From Rhizobium sp. ACO-34A (lineage in GTDB: Bacteria; Pseudomonadota; Alphaproteobacteria; Rhizobiales; Rhizobiaceae), in NCBI GenBank assembly GCA_002600635.1, contig CP021371.1, positions 313,001-377,000 of the forward strand: a stretch of DNA of 64,000 nucleotides, written 5' to 3'. Shown here one piece after another: positions 10,250 through 20,000 of the stretch (position 1 is the first letter of the stretch; every line of letters starts with the position of its first letter). The notes under the pieces were generated by a model, which was not told the origin of the DNA, did not search any database, and saw only the letters and a program-made list of their open reading frames with translations. A program made the translations under genes and the position numbers.

Positions 10250-11353
10250 TCAACCTCTCACGAATTGCTGGTAGATGCGCACGATCGCCGGACGGAACAT
10301 GTATTCCAGAGCGCCGGCAAACAGGATGACGAGGCCCTGGATCACGACGATCATGTCACGGGTGATGTTCGGCATGTCGAAGGAAAGCTCGGCGCCGCCC
10401 TGATAGAGCACGCCGAAGAGGATGGCCGCGAGGACGATGCCGAGGGGATGGCTGCGGCCCATCAGTGAGACCGCGATGCCGACGAAGCCCGCGCCGCCGA
10501 CGAACTCGACCTGCAGGCGGGCGGAAGCGCCGAGCACCGGATTGAGCGCCATCATGCCGGCAAGACCGCCCGAGATCAGCATGGTGATCATGACGATCTT
10601 CACATAGGGAATGCCGGCGTAAGCCGCTCCCGGACGGGAAAGGCCGAGCGTGCGCATCTCGTAGCCGAGCTTGGTGCGCCAGATCAGAACCCAGACGGCG
10701 ACGCACATGAAGAGCGCGATCAGGAACGACACGTTGAAGGGGGCCGGACCGAGCTTCAGGCCGAACAGCGCCATCAGCCAATCGAGCTTCGGCAGTTGGC
10801 CGCCGGGCAGGAAGGTGCGGGTTTCGGGAGCCATCTTGCCGGGCACGATCAGCACGTTGACGAGCAGGTAGACCATCAGCGCCGCGCCGATGAAGTTGAA
10901 CATGATCGTGGTGATGACGATATGGCTGCCGCGTTTGGCCTGCAGCCATGCCGGGATCAGCGCCCATGCGGCGCCGAAGGCAGCAGCCCCCAGCACGGCG
11001 AAGGGCATCGTCACATACCACGGAACGTAATGGTCGAAGGCGAGCGCCACGAGTGCCGCGCCGAGACCGCCGACATAGGCCTGGCCTTCCGAGCCGATAT
11101 TGAACAGGCCGGCATGAAAGGCAACGGCGACCGAAAGGCCGGTGAAGATGAAGTTGGTGGCGTAGTAGAGCGTGAAGCCGATGCCTTCGCCGCGGCCAAG
11201 CGCGCCCTGCAACATCAGCTTGAGCGCTTCATAGGGATTTTCGCCGATGATCCAGACGACGAGGCCGGACACCAGGAATGCCAGGATGAGGTTGATCAAC
11301 GGCAGAAGCGCATAGTTGATCCAGTTGGGAAGGGGTACGGAAGCGGTACTCAT
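10250..11353 (-). CDS. Nucleoside ABC transporter permease (NupP/BmpB type)
   Basis: Partner permease of about 367 residues, with around nine membrane helices. The family stretch FHAGLFNIGSEGQAYVGGLG is present, as is the EMRTLGLSRPGAAYAGI cytoplasmic loop that would contact the ATPase. The start is taken at 11353 (MSTASV), 7 bases after the ATPase stop; an in-frame codon at 11371 would overlap the ATPase gene. It belongs to the same operon as the other uptake components. Confidence 0.92.
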   Translation of the reverse strand: MSTASVPLPNWINYALLPLINLILAFLVSGLVVWIIGENPYEALKLMLQGALGRGEGIGFTLYYATNFIFTGLSVAVAFHAGLFNIGSEGQAYVGGLGAALVALAFDHYVPWYVTMPFAVLGAAAFGAAWALIPAWLQAKRGSHIVITTIMFNFIGAALMVYLLVNVLIVPGKMAPETRTFLPGGQLPKLDWLMALFGLKLGPAPFNVSFLIALFMCVAVWVLIWRTKLGYEMRTLGLSRPGAAYAGIPYVKIVMITMLISGGLAGMMALNPVLGASARLQVEFVGGAGFVGIAVSLMGRSHPLGIVLAAILFGVLYQGGAELSFDMPNITRDMIVVIQGLVILFAGALEYMFRPAIVRIYQQFVRG

Positions 11354-11360
11354 CAAAACC

Positions 11361-12881
11361 TCATGCGGCAATGCCGGCCATCATCAGGCCGAGTGTCTGT
11401 TCGCCGGTTTCCGGGCTCTTCTCGCCGACGACCTTGCCGGCGAACATCACCAGGATACGGTCGGAGAGCGAACGGATCTCGTCGAGTTCGACGGATACCA
11501 GAAGCACGGCCTTGCCGGCGTCCCGGGTTTCCACGATCCGGCGATGGATGAATTCGATGGCGCCGATGTCGACGCCGCGGGTCGGCTGGCCGACGATCAG
11601 AAGCTTCGGGTCGCGCTCGATTTCGCGGGCAACGACGATCTTCTGCTGGTTGCCGCCGGAGAAGTTGGCGGTTTTCAGCCGCGGGTTCGGCGGCCGGATG
11701 TCGTATTTCTCGATCTCTTCCACCGCCGCCTTGCGGATGAGTTCGGGATCGAGAAAGGGGCCTTTGCCGTAGCGGGGATCGCGGTGATAGCCGAGAATGG
11801 CGTTCTGGCTTTCCTCGAACGGCAGGATGAGACCCATGTGGTGGCGGTCTTCGGGGATATGGGCAAGACCGATGGAGCGCAGCTTCGCCGGATCGTAGCC
11901 GGCGACCGGTTCGCCACAGATGAAGATCTCGCCGGAGGTCGGCTTGCGGATGCCGGTGATGGCTTCCAGCAGTTCGCTCTGGCCGTTGCCCGCGACGCCG
12001 GCGATGCCGACGATCTCGCCGGCCCGGACGTCAAAGGAGACGTTGTCGACCATGGTGACACCGCGGCTGTCCTTGACGGTCAGGTTGCGCACCGAAAGAT
12101 AGACGTCGCCCGGCTTGGCGCTGCCTTTCTCGACATGCAGCAGAACCCGGCGGCCGACCATCAGCTCGGCCAGTTCTTCCACCGTGGTCTCCGCCGTGTT
12201 CCGGGTCGCCACGATCTCGCCGCGGCGCATGACGGACACCGTGTCGGTGATCGCCATGATCTCGCGCAGCTTGTGGGTGATCAGGATCACGGTCTTGCCC
12301 TGGTCGCGCAGCACGCGCAGGATCTTGAACAGGTGGTCGGCCTCGGCCGGCGTCAGAACCCCGGTGGGTTCGTCGAGAATGAGGATCTCGGCGCCGCGAT
12401 ACATGGCTTTCAGGATTTCGACGCGTTGCTGCAGGCCGACCGGCAATTCCTCGATGACGGCGTCGGGATCGACCTCGAGCTCATAGTCTTCTTCGAGCTT
12501 CTTCAGTGCGGCGCGTGCCGAATCCGTGCCCTTGGCGAGCAGGGCGCCGCCTTCGGCGCCGAGCATCAGGTTTTCAAGCACGGTAAAATTTTCGACGAGC
12601 ATGAAATGCTGATGCACCATGCCGATGCCGGCGGCGATGGCCGACTGGCTGTCGCGGATGGCAACGGGTTTGCCATCGATGTGAATGCTGCCGCTGTCGG
12701 CATGGTAGAAGCCGTAGAGGATCGACATCAGCGTCGATTTTCCGGCCCCGTTTTCGCCGATGATCCCGTGGATCGAACCCTTGGCCACGGTCAGGTTGAT
12801 GTTCTTGTTGGCATGCACCGCACCGAACTTCTTGTCGATGCCGATCAGTTCGATCGCCGGTGCCCGGTTCGTTTCGCTCAT
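11361..12881 (-). CDS. Nucleoside ABC transporter ATP-binding protein, double ABC cassette
   Basis: About 506 residues with two fused ABC domains, as in RbsA/NupO/BmpA-type importers. The first half carries Walker A GENGAGKSTLMS, a signature-like LPVGLQQRVEI and Walker B LILDEPTGVL. The second carries a degenerate Walker A (GVAGNGQSELLEA), signature FSGGNQQKIVVARE and LIVGQPTRGVD. The degenerate second site is normal for this family. The start at 12881 (MSETNRAP) is favoured over a longer frame to 12923, which has no better support. It powers the two downstream-encoded permeases. Confidence 0.94.
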   Translation of the reverse strand: MSETNRAPAIELIGIDKKFGAVHANKNINLTVAKGSIHGIIGENGAGKSTLMSILYGFYHADSGSIHIDGKPVAIRDSQSAIAAGIGMVHQHFMLVENFTVLENLMLGAEGGALLAKGTDSARAALKKLEEDYELEVDPDAVIEELPVGLQQRVEILKAMYRGAEILILDEPTGVLTPAEADHLFKILRVLRDQGKTVILITHKLREIMAITDTVSVMRRGEIVATRNTAETTVEELAELMVGRRVLLHVEKGSAKPGDVYLSVRNLTVKDSRGVTMVDNVSFDVRAGEIVGIAGVAGNGQSELLEAITGIRKPTSGEIFICGEPVAGYDPAKLRSIGLAHIPEDRHHMGLILPFEESQNAILGYHRDPRYGKGPFLDPELIRKAAVEEIEKYDIRPPNPRLKTANFSGGNQQKIVVAREIERDPKLLIVGQPTRGVDIGAIEFIHRRIVETRDAGKAVLLVSVELDEIRSLSDRILVMFAGKVVGEKSPETGEQTLGLMMAGIAA

Positions 12882-13005
12882 TCCAATCCCCCGGAGCGCT
12901 GCCCGCAGATCTGCGGTGAACACCCTCTTTTATGGATTTTTGAAGCAGCCCGCCCGTTTTATCGGTCCCGCCTCAGGAGCGGACAGGATGCTCAAGACAT
13001 GGAAA

Positions 13006-13040
13006 GGGCGCAAGACGGCCGATCATGCCGTCTTGCGCCC
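13006..13040 (-). terminator. Hairpin between the binding-protein gene and the ABC genes
   Basis: A perfect 14-bp stem, GGGCGCAAGACGGC (13006-13019) with 13027-13040 and a 7-base loop. It begins 9 bases after the BMP gene stop on the minus strand and is followed there by TTTCC. It probably causes partial termination or protects the upstream message, giving more binding protein than transporter. Confidence 0.75.
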
Positions 13041-13048
13041 GTATCAGA

Positions 13049-14041
13049 TCACTTCGGGCAGGAATTGTCCGACATGTAATCGTGCACCTTGATTGTGCCG
13101 GCAATGATGTCGGCCTTGGCCTTCTCGACCGCTGCCTTCATGTCGTCGGTGATCAGCTTGGCGTTGTTGTCGTCGAGTGCGTAGGCGACGCCGTCTTCCT
13201 TGACGCCGAGAGCCTGAACGCCGGCGGTGAACTTGTCACCCTTGGCATCGGCATAGGCATTGTAGACGGCGAGGTCGACGCGCTTGACCATCGAGGTCAG
13301 GACCGAACCCGGATGCAGGTGGTTCTGGTTCGAGTCGACGCCGATCGAAAACTTGCCGTTGTCGGCGGCGGTCTGCAGCACGCCGAGGCCGGTAGCGCCG
13401 GCTGCCGCGTAGATGACGTCCGCGCCCTGGTCGATCTGGTTCTTGGTGAGTTCACCGCCGCGAACCGGGTCGTTCCATGCAGCACCGGTGGTGCCGGTCA
13501 TGTTCTGGAAGACCTGGATGTCGGCCTTGGCAGCGCGTGCGCCCTGCTCGTAGCCGCATTCGAACTTGCGGATCAGAGGAATGTCCATGCCGCCGACGAA
13601 GCCGACCTTGCCGCTCTTCGAGGCGAGACCCGCCAGGATGCCGACGAGGTAGGAACCTTCTTCTTCCTTGTAGACGACCGAGCGGACGTTCGGCAGGTCT
13701 ACGACGCTGTCGACGAGAACGAACTTGGTGTCCGGGAATTCGGCAGCGACCTTCTCGATCGCCGAGGTCCATGCGAAGGAAACAGCAACGACAGGATTGT
13801 AGCCCTTGGATGCGAAGTTGCGGATGGCCTGTTCGCCCTGGGTGTCGCCGGTCGGCTCGAAATCGCGATAGTCGATGCCGGTTTCAGCCTTGAACTTCTC
13901 TGCGCCGGCATAAGCCGCCTCGTTGAAGGACTTATCGAATTTGCCGCCGGTGCCGTAGACGAGTGCCGGCTTGACGTCCGCGGCAAGCGCGGTAGCCGAC
14001 ATGGCAGTCAAGGCGAAGAGGCTCAAAAGGGTTTTTTTCAT
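13049..14041 (-). CDS. BMP-family nucleoside-binding protein of the ABC importer
   Basis: Exported substrate-binding protein of 330 aa. The signal peptide is MKKTLLSLFALTAMSATALA with cleavage before ADVKPALVY; there is no lipobox cysteine, so it should be soluble in the periplasm. BMP-family features are GGKFDKSFNEAAYAGAEKF, the central FASKGYNPVVAVSFAW and VGFVGGMDIPLIRKFECGYE, and GVDSNQNHLHPGSVLTSMVK. It is the first gene of the nucleoside operon, separated from the ATPase gene by a hairpin. The ligand is inferred from context to be purine or pyrimidine nucleosides. Confidence 0.93.
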   Translation of the reverse strand: MKKTLLSLFALTAMSATALAADVKPALVYGTGGKFDKSFNEAAYAGAEKFKAETGIDYRDFEPTGDTQGEQAIRNFASKGYNPVVAVSFAWTSAIEKVAAEFPDTKFVLVDSVVDLPNVRSVVYKEEEGSYLVGILAGLASKSGKVGFVGGMDIPLIRKFECGYEQGARAAKADIQVFQNMTGTTGAAWNDPVRGGELTKNQIDQGADVIYAAAGATGLGVLQTAADNGKFSIGVDSNQNHLHPGSVLTSMVKRVDLAVYNAYADAKGDKFTAGVQALGVKEDGVAYALDDNNAKLITDDMKAAVEKAKADIIAGTIKVHDYMSDNSCPK

Positions 14042-14214
14042 TGTGCAGCCCTGTTGTTGCTATTGATCTTGTTGGGTCCTCCCGCAAGCCCTTTGGAAGG
14101 CATGTCTGCGGAACCACCGACCCCCTCATCAAGGGCCTGGCTGGGAGCATCCTTGCATGGCTCATGGAAAAATTCACCAGATTTTTTTCATCCGGTAAAG
14201 GAATAGTGGAGGCT

Positions 14215-14247
14215 CAGGATTTTCGGCATCGATTGCCGAAAATCCTG
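14215..14247. terminator. Strong hairpin between msrA and the BMP gene
   Basis: A perfect 14-bp stem, CAGGATTTTCGGCA (14215-14228) with 14234-14247 and the loop TCGAT. It starts 41 bases beyond the msrA stop on the minus strand. No clear T-tract follows, so termination is inferred from stem stability and position. Confidence 0.55.
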
Positions 14248-14288
14248 TCAGATCAATGGGCTTTCTGCCGTCGTCTTGGGCAGCGGGC

Positions 14289-14948
14289 CTATGCCGCGGG
14301 CGCAATCGGGCAGGAAACGCCGGTGCCGCGAAGGCCGCAATAGCCGTCCGGATTCTTCGCCAGATATTGCTGGTGATAATCCTCGGCATAGTAGAAGGGG
14401 CCGGCCTCTGCAATCTCGGTCGTCACCGTCGTCTTGAGGCCGGATGCGATCAAGGCCTCCTGGAAGGCGTCACGCATGCGGATCGCGATGTCGATGTCGT
14501 CGGGTGTGTCGGCATAGATGGCGGAGCGATAGGTGGTGCCGATATCGTTGCCCTGGCGCATGCCCTGCGTCGGGTCGTGCGCCTCGAAGAATATCTTCAA
14601 CAGGGTCTCAAGCGTCACCTGCTTCGGATCGTAGACGACCTTCACCACTTCGGTGTGGCCGGTGAGCCCCGTGCATGTCTCCTGATAGGTCGGGTTCGGC
14701 GTAATGCCGCCCTGATAGCCGGCAGCCGTCACCCAGACGCCGGGCGTATTCCACAGCAGGCGTTCGGCGCCCCAGAAGCAACCCATCCCGAGATAGATCG
14801 TCTTGAAGCCGTCGGGGTAGGGGCCTTTGAGCGGTCGGCCGGAGGTGAAGTGGATTTCTGCCGTGGGAAGCGGCTGGTCGCGTCCGGGCAGTGCCGTTTC
14901 CGGCGTGGGCATGGTGGTCTTCTTGTTGAACATGTCGATCAGGAACAT
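14289..14948 (-). CDS. msrA: Peptide-methionine (S)-S-oxide reductase
   Basis: Repairs methionine-S-sulfoxide in proteins. The active-site motif is [14 protein letters not shown], with the nucleophilic cysteine in GCFWG. It is followed by [33 protein letters not shown] and [16 protein letters not shown], all typical of MsrA. The C-terminal [13 protein letters not shown] has a possible resolving cysteine. The 219-residue length is in the normal range, with an N-terminal extension of about 45 residues that is common in rhizobia. It is a single gene transcribed away from the tRNA side. Confidence 0.96.
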   Translation of the reverse strand: MFLIDMFNKKTTMPTPETALPGRDQPLPTAEIHFTSGRPLKGPYPDGFKTIYLGMGCFWGAERLLWNTPGVWVTAAGYQGGITPNPTYQETCTGLTGHTEVVKVVYDPKQVTLETLLKIFFEAHDPTQGMRQGNDIGTTYRSAIYADTPDDIDIAIRMRDAFQEALIASGLKTTVTTEIAEAGPFYYAEDYHQQYLAKNPDGYCGLRGTGVSCPIAPAA

Positions 14949-15031
14949 TCCGGTCTCCTGTCTGCGGCCGGCTCTGCCGGCCTCGGGCTATTCGTGTCTA
15001 TATATAGGAACGGCATTGCGCCGCTGTCAGG

Positions 15032-15352
15032 TCAGGCTGCGAAGCGGCCGGCAGGCGATGGCTTCCTGTAGCCGATCATCCAGAGAAGTAGCGCCAGAAG
15101 CAGCAGCACGGCGAAAGCCGGCTGGGGCAATAGCCAGGCGGAGAGGATCTGCCAGACCGGCTTGCCGGCATAGACCTCCACGAGGGACTGCGCCTCGATG
15201 AGACTTGCGGGGCTTGCTTCGGCCCATGTCGTTGAAAGCGGTGAGACCGTGACCTGCGAGATGGAAACTGATTCGATCGAATCGACCGTTGCCACGATCA
15301 CCGCAAGGCAAAGGCAGAGGAAACTCAGGGCACGAAATACAAAGCGCAGCAT
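15032..15352 (-). CDS. Small membrane protein of unknown function
   Basis: About 106 residues with an N-terminal hydrophobic helix (FRALSFLCLCLAVIVATVDS) and a C-terminal one (PAFAVLLLLALLLWMIGYRK). They flank a roughly 45-residue region containing VTVSPLSTTWAEASPASLIE. Two-helix topology would put the middle in the periplasm and both ends in the cytoplasm. The start at 15352 (MLRFVF) gives the cleaner N-terminus; an in-frame codon at 15367 is also possible. I recognise no catalytic motif. It resembles small conserved rhizobial inner-membrane proteins, and no function can be assigned. Confidence 0.65.
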   Translation of the reverse strand: MLRFVFRALSFLCLCLAVIVATVDSIESVSISQVTVSPLSTTWAEASPASLIEAQSLVEVYAGKPVWQILSAWLLPQPAFAVLLLLALLLWMIGYRKPSPAGRFAA

Positions 15353-15555
15353 TTCCGTCTCCAGCATTTGCCGAGAGGGACGGCCGAACGCAGCACCTGC
15401 GGATCAGGCCCCCTTCCTGTCCAAGAACGCTAATAGATAGGTATTTGCGCGGACAAGTCAAAATTCTGTCAGATTTGGGTTGATCCGCCGAAATTCATCG
15501 GTATATATCGCGCCCGACCGGCCGAGTTGCCCCGCAAGGGACAGATTGCCGTCAA

Positions 15556-15645
15556 GGACAGGTGGCCGAGTGGTTTAAGGCGCACGCCTGGAACGCGTGT
15601 GTGCGTGAAAGCGTACCGAGGGTTCGAATCCCTCCCTGTCCGCCA
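15556..15645 (+). tRNA. tRNA-Ser (anticodon GGA)
   Basis: The acceptor stem GGACAGG (15556-15562) pairs with CCTGTCC (15635-15641), followed by G and an encoded CCA. The anticodon arm CACGC-CTGGAAC-GCGTG gives anticodon GGA. The long variable arm typical of tRNA-Ser lies before the GGTTCGAATCC T-arm. Its 3' end is the left attachment site of the island, and integration leaves the tRNA sequence intact. Confidence 0.97.
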
Positions 15646-15649
15646 TTTT
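15632..15649 (+). repeat. Left attachment site (att core) in the tRNA-Ser 3' end
   Basis: CTCCCTGTCCGCCATTTT is found here and, identically, at 54677-54694. The core covers the T-arm and acceptor 3' strand plus CCA and four downstream bases, which is the usual target of P4-type integrases. Confidence 0.93.
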
Positions 15650-16010
15650 CCCTCCTAAGATATTGATTTTAACGCGTTAACGCGATCGATATGCATTTCA
15701 CCCCACAAAAACACCCACATTGTTTTTCGCTTTGCGTTGACGGGTTGTCATTGAACGCTACTTCGCGCCAATGCGGTCACCGCTATTGGTAGTCGGCAAC
15801 GACCACAATGGGGCCGACAGCGGACTGACTGCTGGTGGGCTGCAGGAACTGAATGCGGACAAACGCCGGCCAGGTTGCCGGCCCGAAACTCTTCCTAACT
15901 GCATGCCTTTGTGCTTTGGTCGAAACCGCTTCCGTCCGCAGCAATTTCTTAGATACTACTAAAGCGGAACATCCAGACAACACCGAAAAGTTGTGACACT
16001 CTCAATGAGC
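15650..16010. other. Left-end island stretch without a supported gene
   Basis: Short open frames of 60-66 codons exist on both strands (about 15771-15983), but they overlap each other and neither has a recognisable domain or clear ribosome-binding site. The region probably holds attachment-arm sequence or gene debris ahead of the IS insertion. Confidence 0.5.
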
Positions 16011-16012
16011 TA

Positions 16013-17058
16013 GAGCGTCGGATTGAAAAACGGAATCCCGCGATTCCGTTTTTCTGCTTTTCATGATTCCTCTTATGAGGGAGGTGGATCATGGCCAAAT
16101 CGTATTCTTCGGACCTGCGTCTTCGGATTGTTGCTTATGTCGAGGCTGGTCATTCACGGCGCGCAGCCGCTCGTCACTTTGGTGTCAGCGAAAGTTTTGC
16201 GGTCAAGCTGATCCAGCGTGTATCCAGGTACGGTTCGCTTTCTCCCGGTCGTCAAGGCAGGCCACGCGGCGGTCGGCTTGCCCCGCTTGAAGCGTTTCTG
16301 ATCGGCGCGGTTGAGAAGCAGCCCGACATCACCATGCCGGAACTTGCTGCGCGGCTGGCGCAAGAACACAAGATGAAGGCCGCTCCGGCAGAGCTTTCCC
16401 GCTTTCTGTGCCGGTGTGGCTTGACATATAAAAAAAGCCTTGCTGGCGTCGGAGTGCGAACGCGCCGACATTGCCGAGGCCCGGCACAGATGGAGGCTGT
16501 CGCCGCAACCTCGCATGCGCGATCAGCCCGCCCGCCTTGTCTTCATCGATGAAACCTCCGTCACGACGAAGATGACGCGTCTGCGCGGGCGTAGTCGCAA
16601 GGGCCAACGGCTCAAGGCTCTCGCCCCTTTCGGCCACTGGCGCACCCAGACCTTCATCGCCGCTCTTCGTTGCGACGGCCTGACGGCACCCTGGATTGTC
16701 GACAAGGCGATGAACCGGGCGGCGTTCGACACCTATGTCGAGACCCAGCTCGCACCAACCTTGCACAAGGGCGACATCGTCATCCTCGACAACCTTGCCG
16801 TCCATAAGAGTGCCAAGGCAGACGCATGCCTCAAGGAAAGAGGCGCATGGTTCCTCTTCCTGCCGCCCTATTCTCCCGACCTCAATCCCATCGAGATGGC
16901 CTTCGCAAAGCTCAAGGCGAATCTGCGAAAAACCGGTGCCAGAACCTTCGATGCTCTCTGGCGCGCCATCGGCGACATCTGCGCAATCCTCACTCCAAAC
17001 GAATGTTGGAACTTCCTAAAACAGGCCGGATATGCGTACAATTAATCATCCGATGCTC
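16013..17058 (+). mobile_element. IS630-family insertion sequence
   Basis: A 1046-bp element. The terminal inverted repeats are GAGCGTCGGATT at the left (16013 on) and, on the opposite strand, GAGCATCGGATG at the right (ending 17058). It is flanked by TA at 16011-16012 and 17059-17060, the target duplication expected of IS630/Tc1-mariner elements. Just inside the left end a perfect 12-bp hairpin (16026-16037 with 16042-16053) precedes the transposase gene. It may block transcription from outside. The insertion lies 40 bases upstream of the SIR2 gene start. Confidence 0.93.
16091..17045 (+). CDS. IS630-family transposase, two overlapping frames
   Basis: DDE transposase encoded in two frames. 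The first (16091-16552) holds the helix-turn-helix DNA-binding part (SSDLRLRIVAYVEAGHSRR, then AARHFGVSESFAVKLIQRV). The second (to 17045) holds the catalytic core with LVFIDETSV (first Asp), VILDNLAVHKS (second Asp) and LNPIEMAFAKLK (Glu). The frames meet at a run of seven A (after TTGACATAT, near 16430-16437). Reading six A in place of seven would join them into one product of about 317 aa. Several IS630 relatives use programmed frameshifting at such a run; a disabling one-base insertion is the alternative. The start ATG follows a GAGGTGG site. Confidence 0.9.
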
Positions 17059-17098
17059 TAATCTCGACAACGAGCAGCAATCTTGCTCTATCTGATCT

Positions 17099-20000
17099 AT
17101 GAGATTCACCGCACATGGCCCCTCGATCCCCGACGAACTACTGCTTGCCCGCGACAGGAGCGAGGTTGTGTTTTTCTGTGGCGCTGGGGTGTCGCAGGCT
17201 CGGGCGGGACTGTCGAACTTCGCGCAACTGGCTCGTAAGGTCATGGACCAACTCGCACCTGCGAAAGGCAGCCCGGCACGCAAGCTGCTTGAAATCGCGA
17301 CCAGTCTGGGTCCCATCGAAGGAGTCGGGGGCTTTGTAGCAACCGATAGGGTCTTCTCTCTCCTCGAGCGGGAATTTGACACCTCGGATATTCACGCCGC
17401 AGTCGCGGCAGCATTGAAGCCGCAAGGTGACGCCGATCTGTCAGCTCATGAAGTTGTGCTCGATCTGGCTGGCAGGAGGTCAGGCGCCATCCGTCTGGTC
17501 ACCACCAATTTCGATCGGTTGTTCGAAGACTGTGATCCTGAAGCAAGATCGATCGGGCCAGCGCATCTTCCTGACCCGAAGCGTGCCGAGTTGAATGCAG
17601 TGATTCATCTCCATGGACGTGTCGACCCGGAATATCTCGGCTCGGACGACGAAGGCTTCGTGCTATCTAGCGGCGACTTCGGCCGCGCCTATCTTGCCGA
17701 TGGCTGGGCTGCCAGGTTCATCCAGTCCCTGCTCTCACGTTTCAGCATAGTGTTTCTCGGCTATTCGGCCGACGACCCTCCCGTGCAATACCTGCTCGAA
17801 GCTCTGAAGGGAGCCTCTCAGGCACATGGGCGAATGTACGCGTTCCAGTCCGGCGAGAGCGCTGTCGCTTCATCCCTGTGGGAGAACAAGGGCGTGCATG
17901 CGATGGCCTACGATCCATCCGACGGACATGAAGCCCTGTGGTCGACCTTGGAAGCATGGGCACAACGCGCCATCGACGTCGATGGATGGCACGACGAGGT
18001 TATCAAGAAAGCGGTTCGGGGTCCCGAGGCGCTGCATCCCCACGAGCGTGGTCAGGTCGCCCACATCCTTTCATCTGCGGATGGAGTCCGCCGGCTGACG
18101 CAGCTTGCTGATGGCGGCATTCCAGCTTCATGGCTTCGCGTTATCGATCCAAGGGAGCGCTATGGACAACCCGAAATAGACGCGAGTTCGTCGAAAGGAC
18201 GTCTCGATCCATTCGATCAATTCGGCCTTGACGACGACGCACCGCCGCCGCCGCCCGATCCCCGTGAAGGCGAACTCTCATATCTGACACGACCACGGGA
18301 AGTTCCAAAGAATAGCTGGGACGGTTTCGATTTATACCCGAGGGATACGTTGGATGCGGCTCGGCGGTCGGGGATCTTTCATGGACGCAACGCCGCCACA
18401 GCGGACGCACTGCCGACCCGCCTCGATCTACTCGCCATCTGGCTCATGAAGGTAGCGCATCAACCCGACGCGTTTTCGTGGGCCTTGAAACAACCCGATG
18501 TTCATCCACGGGTAAAGGATCTGTTGTCGCGAGCGATCAGTGATGGAGGCGACAAGTTTCCTGCAGAGATCGCACGGGGGTGGCGATATCTATTCAGGAC
18601 GTGGGACGACCGTCGCGAAGAACCTGATCAAGCCGCCTTCGCTATCTCGGCCGAGGTAAATGCTTCGGGATGGTCTGACGAGACGGTGCGGCGCCTCATG
18701 AACATTCGGCGCCCTCGCCTCCGAATAGAGCCGCCCTTCAGAATTCACCCATCATCTGACGATGACCGAGTTTTCAATTTGAACATCGAGTATCCGAGGC
18801 CCCACATCGATGTGGAGATTCCGCCCGATATGCTTAGGGGTGCCGTCGCGAGGCTTCGTGAAAACCTAGATTATGCGAAATCGCTCGAGGCTGAGGTGCG
18901 CGGGCGCGATTGGATCTACTTGCCTACAACATACGAAACCGAGGGGCAGCTCCTGGACTTGCATACCTACGGCCTTGTGGGACCTGTCTTGGAAACGCAG
19001 AGAATGATGGGTCGCCTGGCCGTCATTGATCCTGCGGCTGCGCATGCCGAGTTTCTCCGGTGGCCAAGTGACGATGACGGTATCTTCGCCCGGTTACGCA
19101 TATGGGCGGCTCGTCAGCCGAGTATCACGACGGCTGAGGAGGCAGCGACGATATTAATAGGGCTGTCGGACAAGGCCTTCTGGGGAAGCCTTCACCAGCG
19201 CGACCTCATGATGACCTTGAGCCGTCGATGGAGCGACTTTCCGCAGCCGGCTCGTCCTGAGATAGAGCGCAAGCTGACCTCCACCAGCTATCCCTGGGAG
19301 AACCCCAGCAGAAGTGCTGAATACAACGACCGAGCGCTCCTCGAGCGGTTGCGATGGCTCGCCGCTCAGGGCTTGCGGTTCTCGTTCGACATCGACGGGA
19401 TGATTGCCGATTTAGCTGCCAGGCTAGGAGGTAAGTTACCGGACATCGACGACGCAATTGAGGACACTCAGCCGAGGGTATTCTCAGTCGAGACGAATGA
19501 TGATCCCGGAGACCTCATCACGCTTCCCATCCCGGAGATCCTCTCCAACGCGGGAGCCGCAGAGGGGATCGACTATCGCACCCATGTGCGACACGACCCT
19601 TTCTCCGGACTAGTAGAGCAGCGCCCTATCAAGGCGCTTGCCGCACTCTCTTACGAGGCAAGAAATGGGAGAATCCACGTCGAGGCTTGGGGATCCTTTC
19701 TTCGCTCGGACCAAAGGGTACAGGATCCGACAAGGCTGCTGCGTCTGATCTGCGCGAGGCTTGGGAACATGACAGCAGCAGAGTTGTCGCAGATTCTTTA
19801 TCCGGCAGCGGAATGGATGAGGCGCCTTGCTCGCCGCCTGGTGGCCGAGCTTCCAGATCCGTTCGAATCCTTGTGGCAGAAGATGGTGGAAGCTGCAGCC
19901 GCCTTCCCTGCCGCGGACGGTGAGAGATATGCCGAGAGGAACTGGGCCGACGACGGCCTGAACAGGCCCGTTGGAATGTTGACGCAGGTCCTCCTTCAAG

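Noticed and set aside
11316..14206. Plus-strand open frames of 587 and 393 codons across the ABC transporter genes
   Set aside because: Antisense of well-supported ATPase and binding-protein genes.
15771..15983. Small overlapping frames on both strands at the left island end
   Set aside because: No ribosome-binding site, no domain and mutual overlap; kept only as a gene-free stretch.
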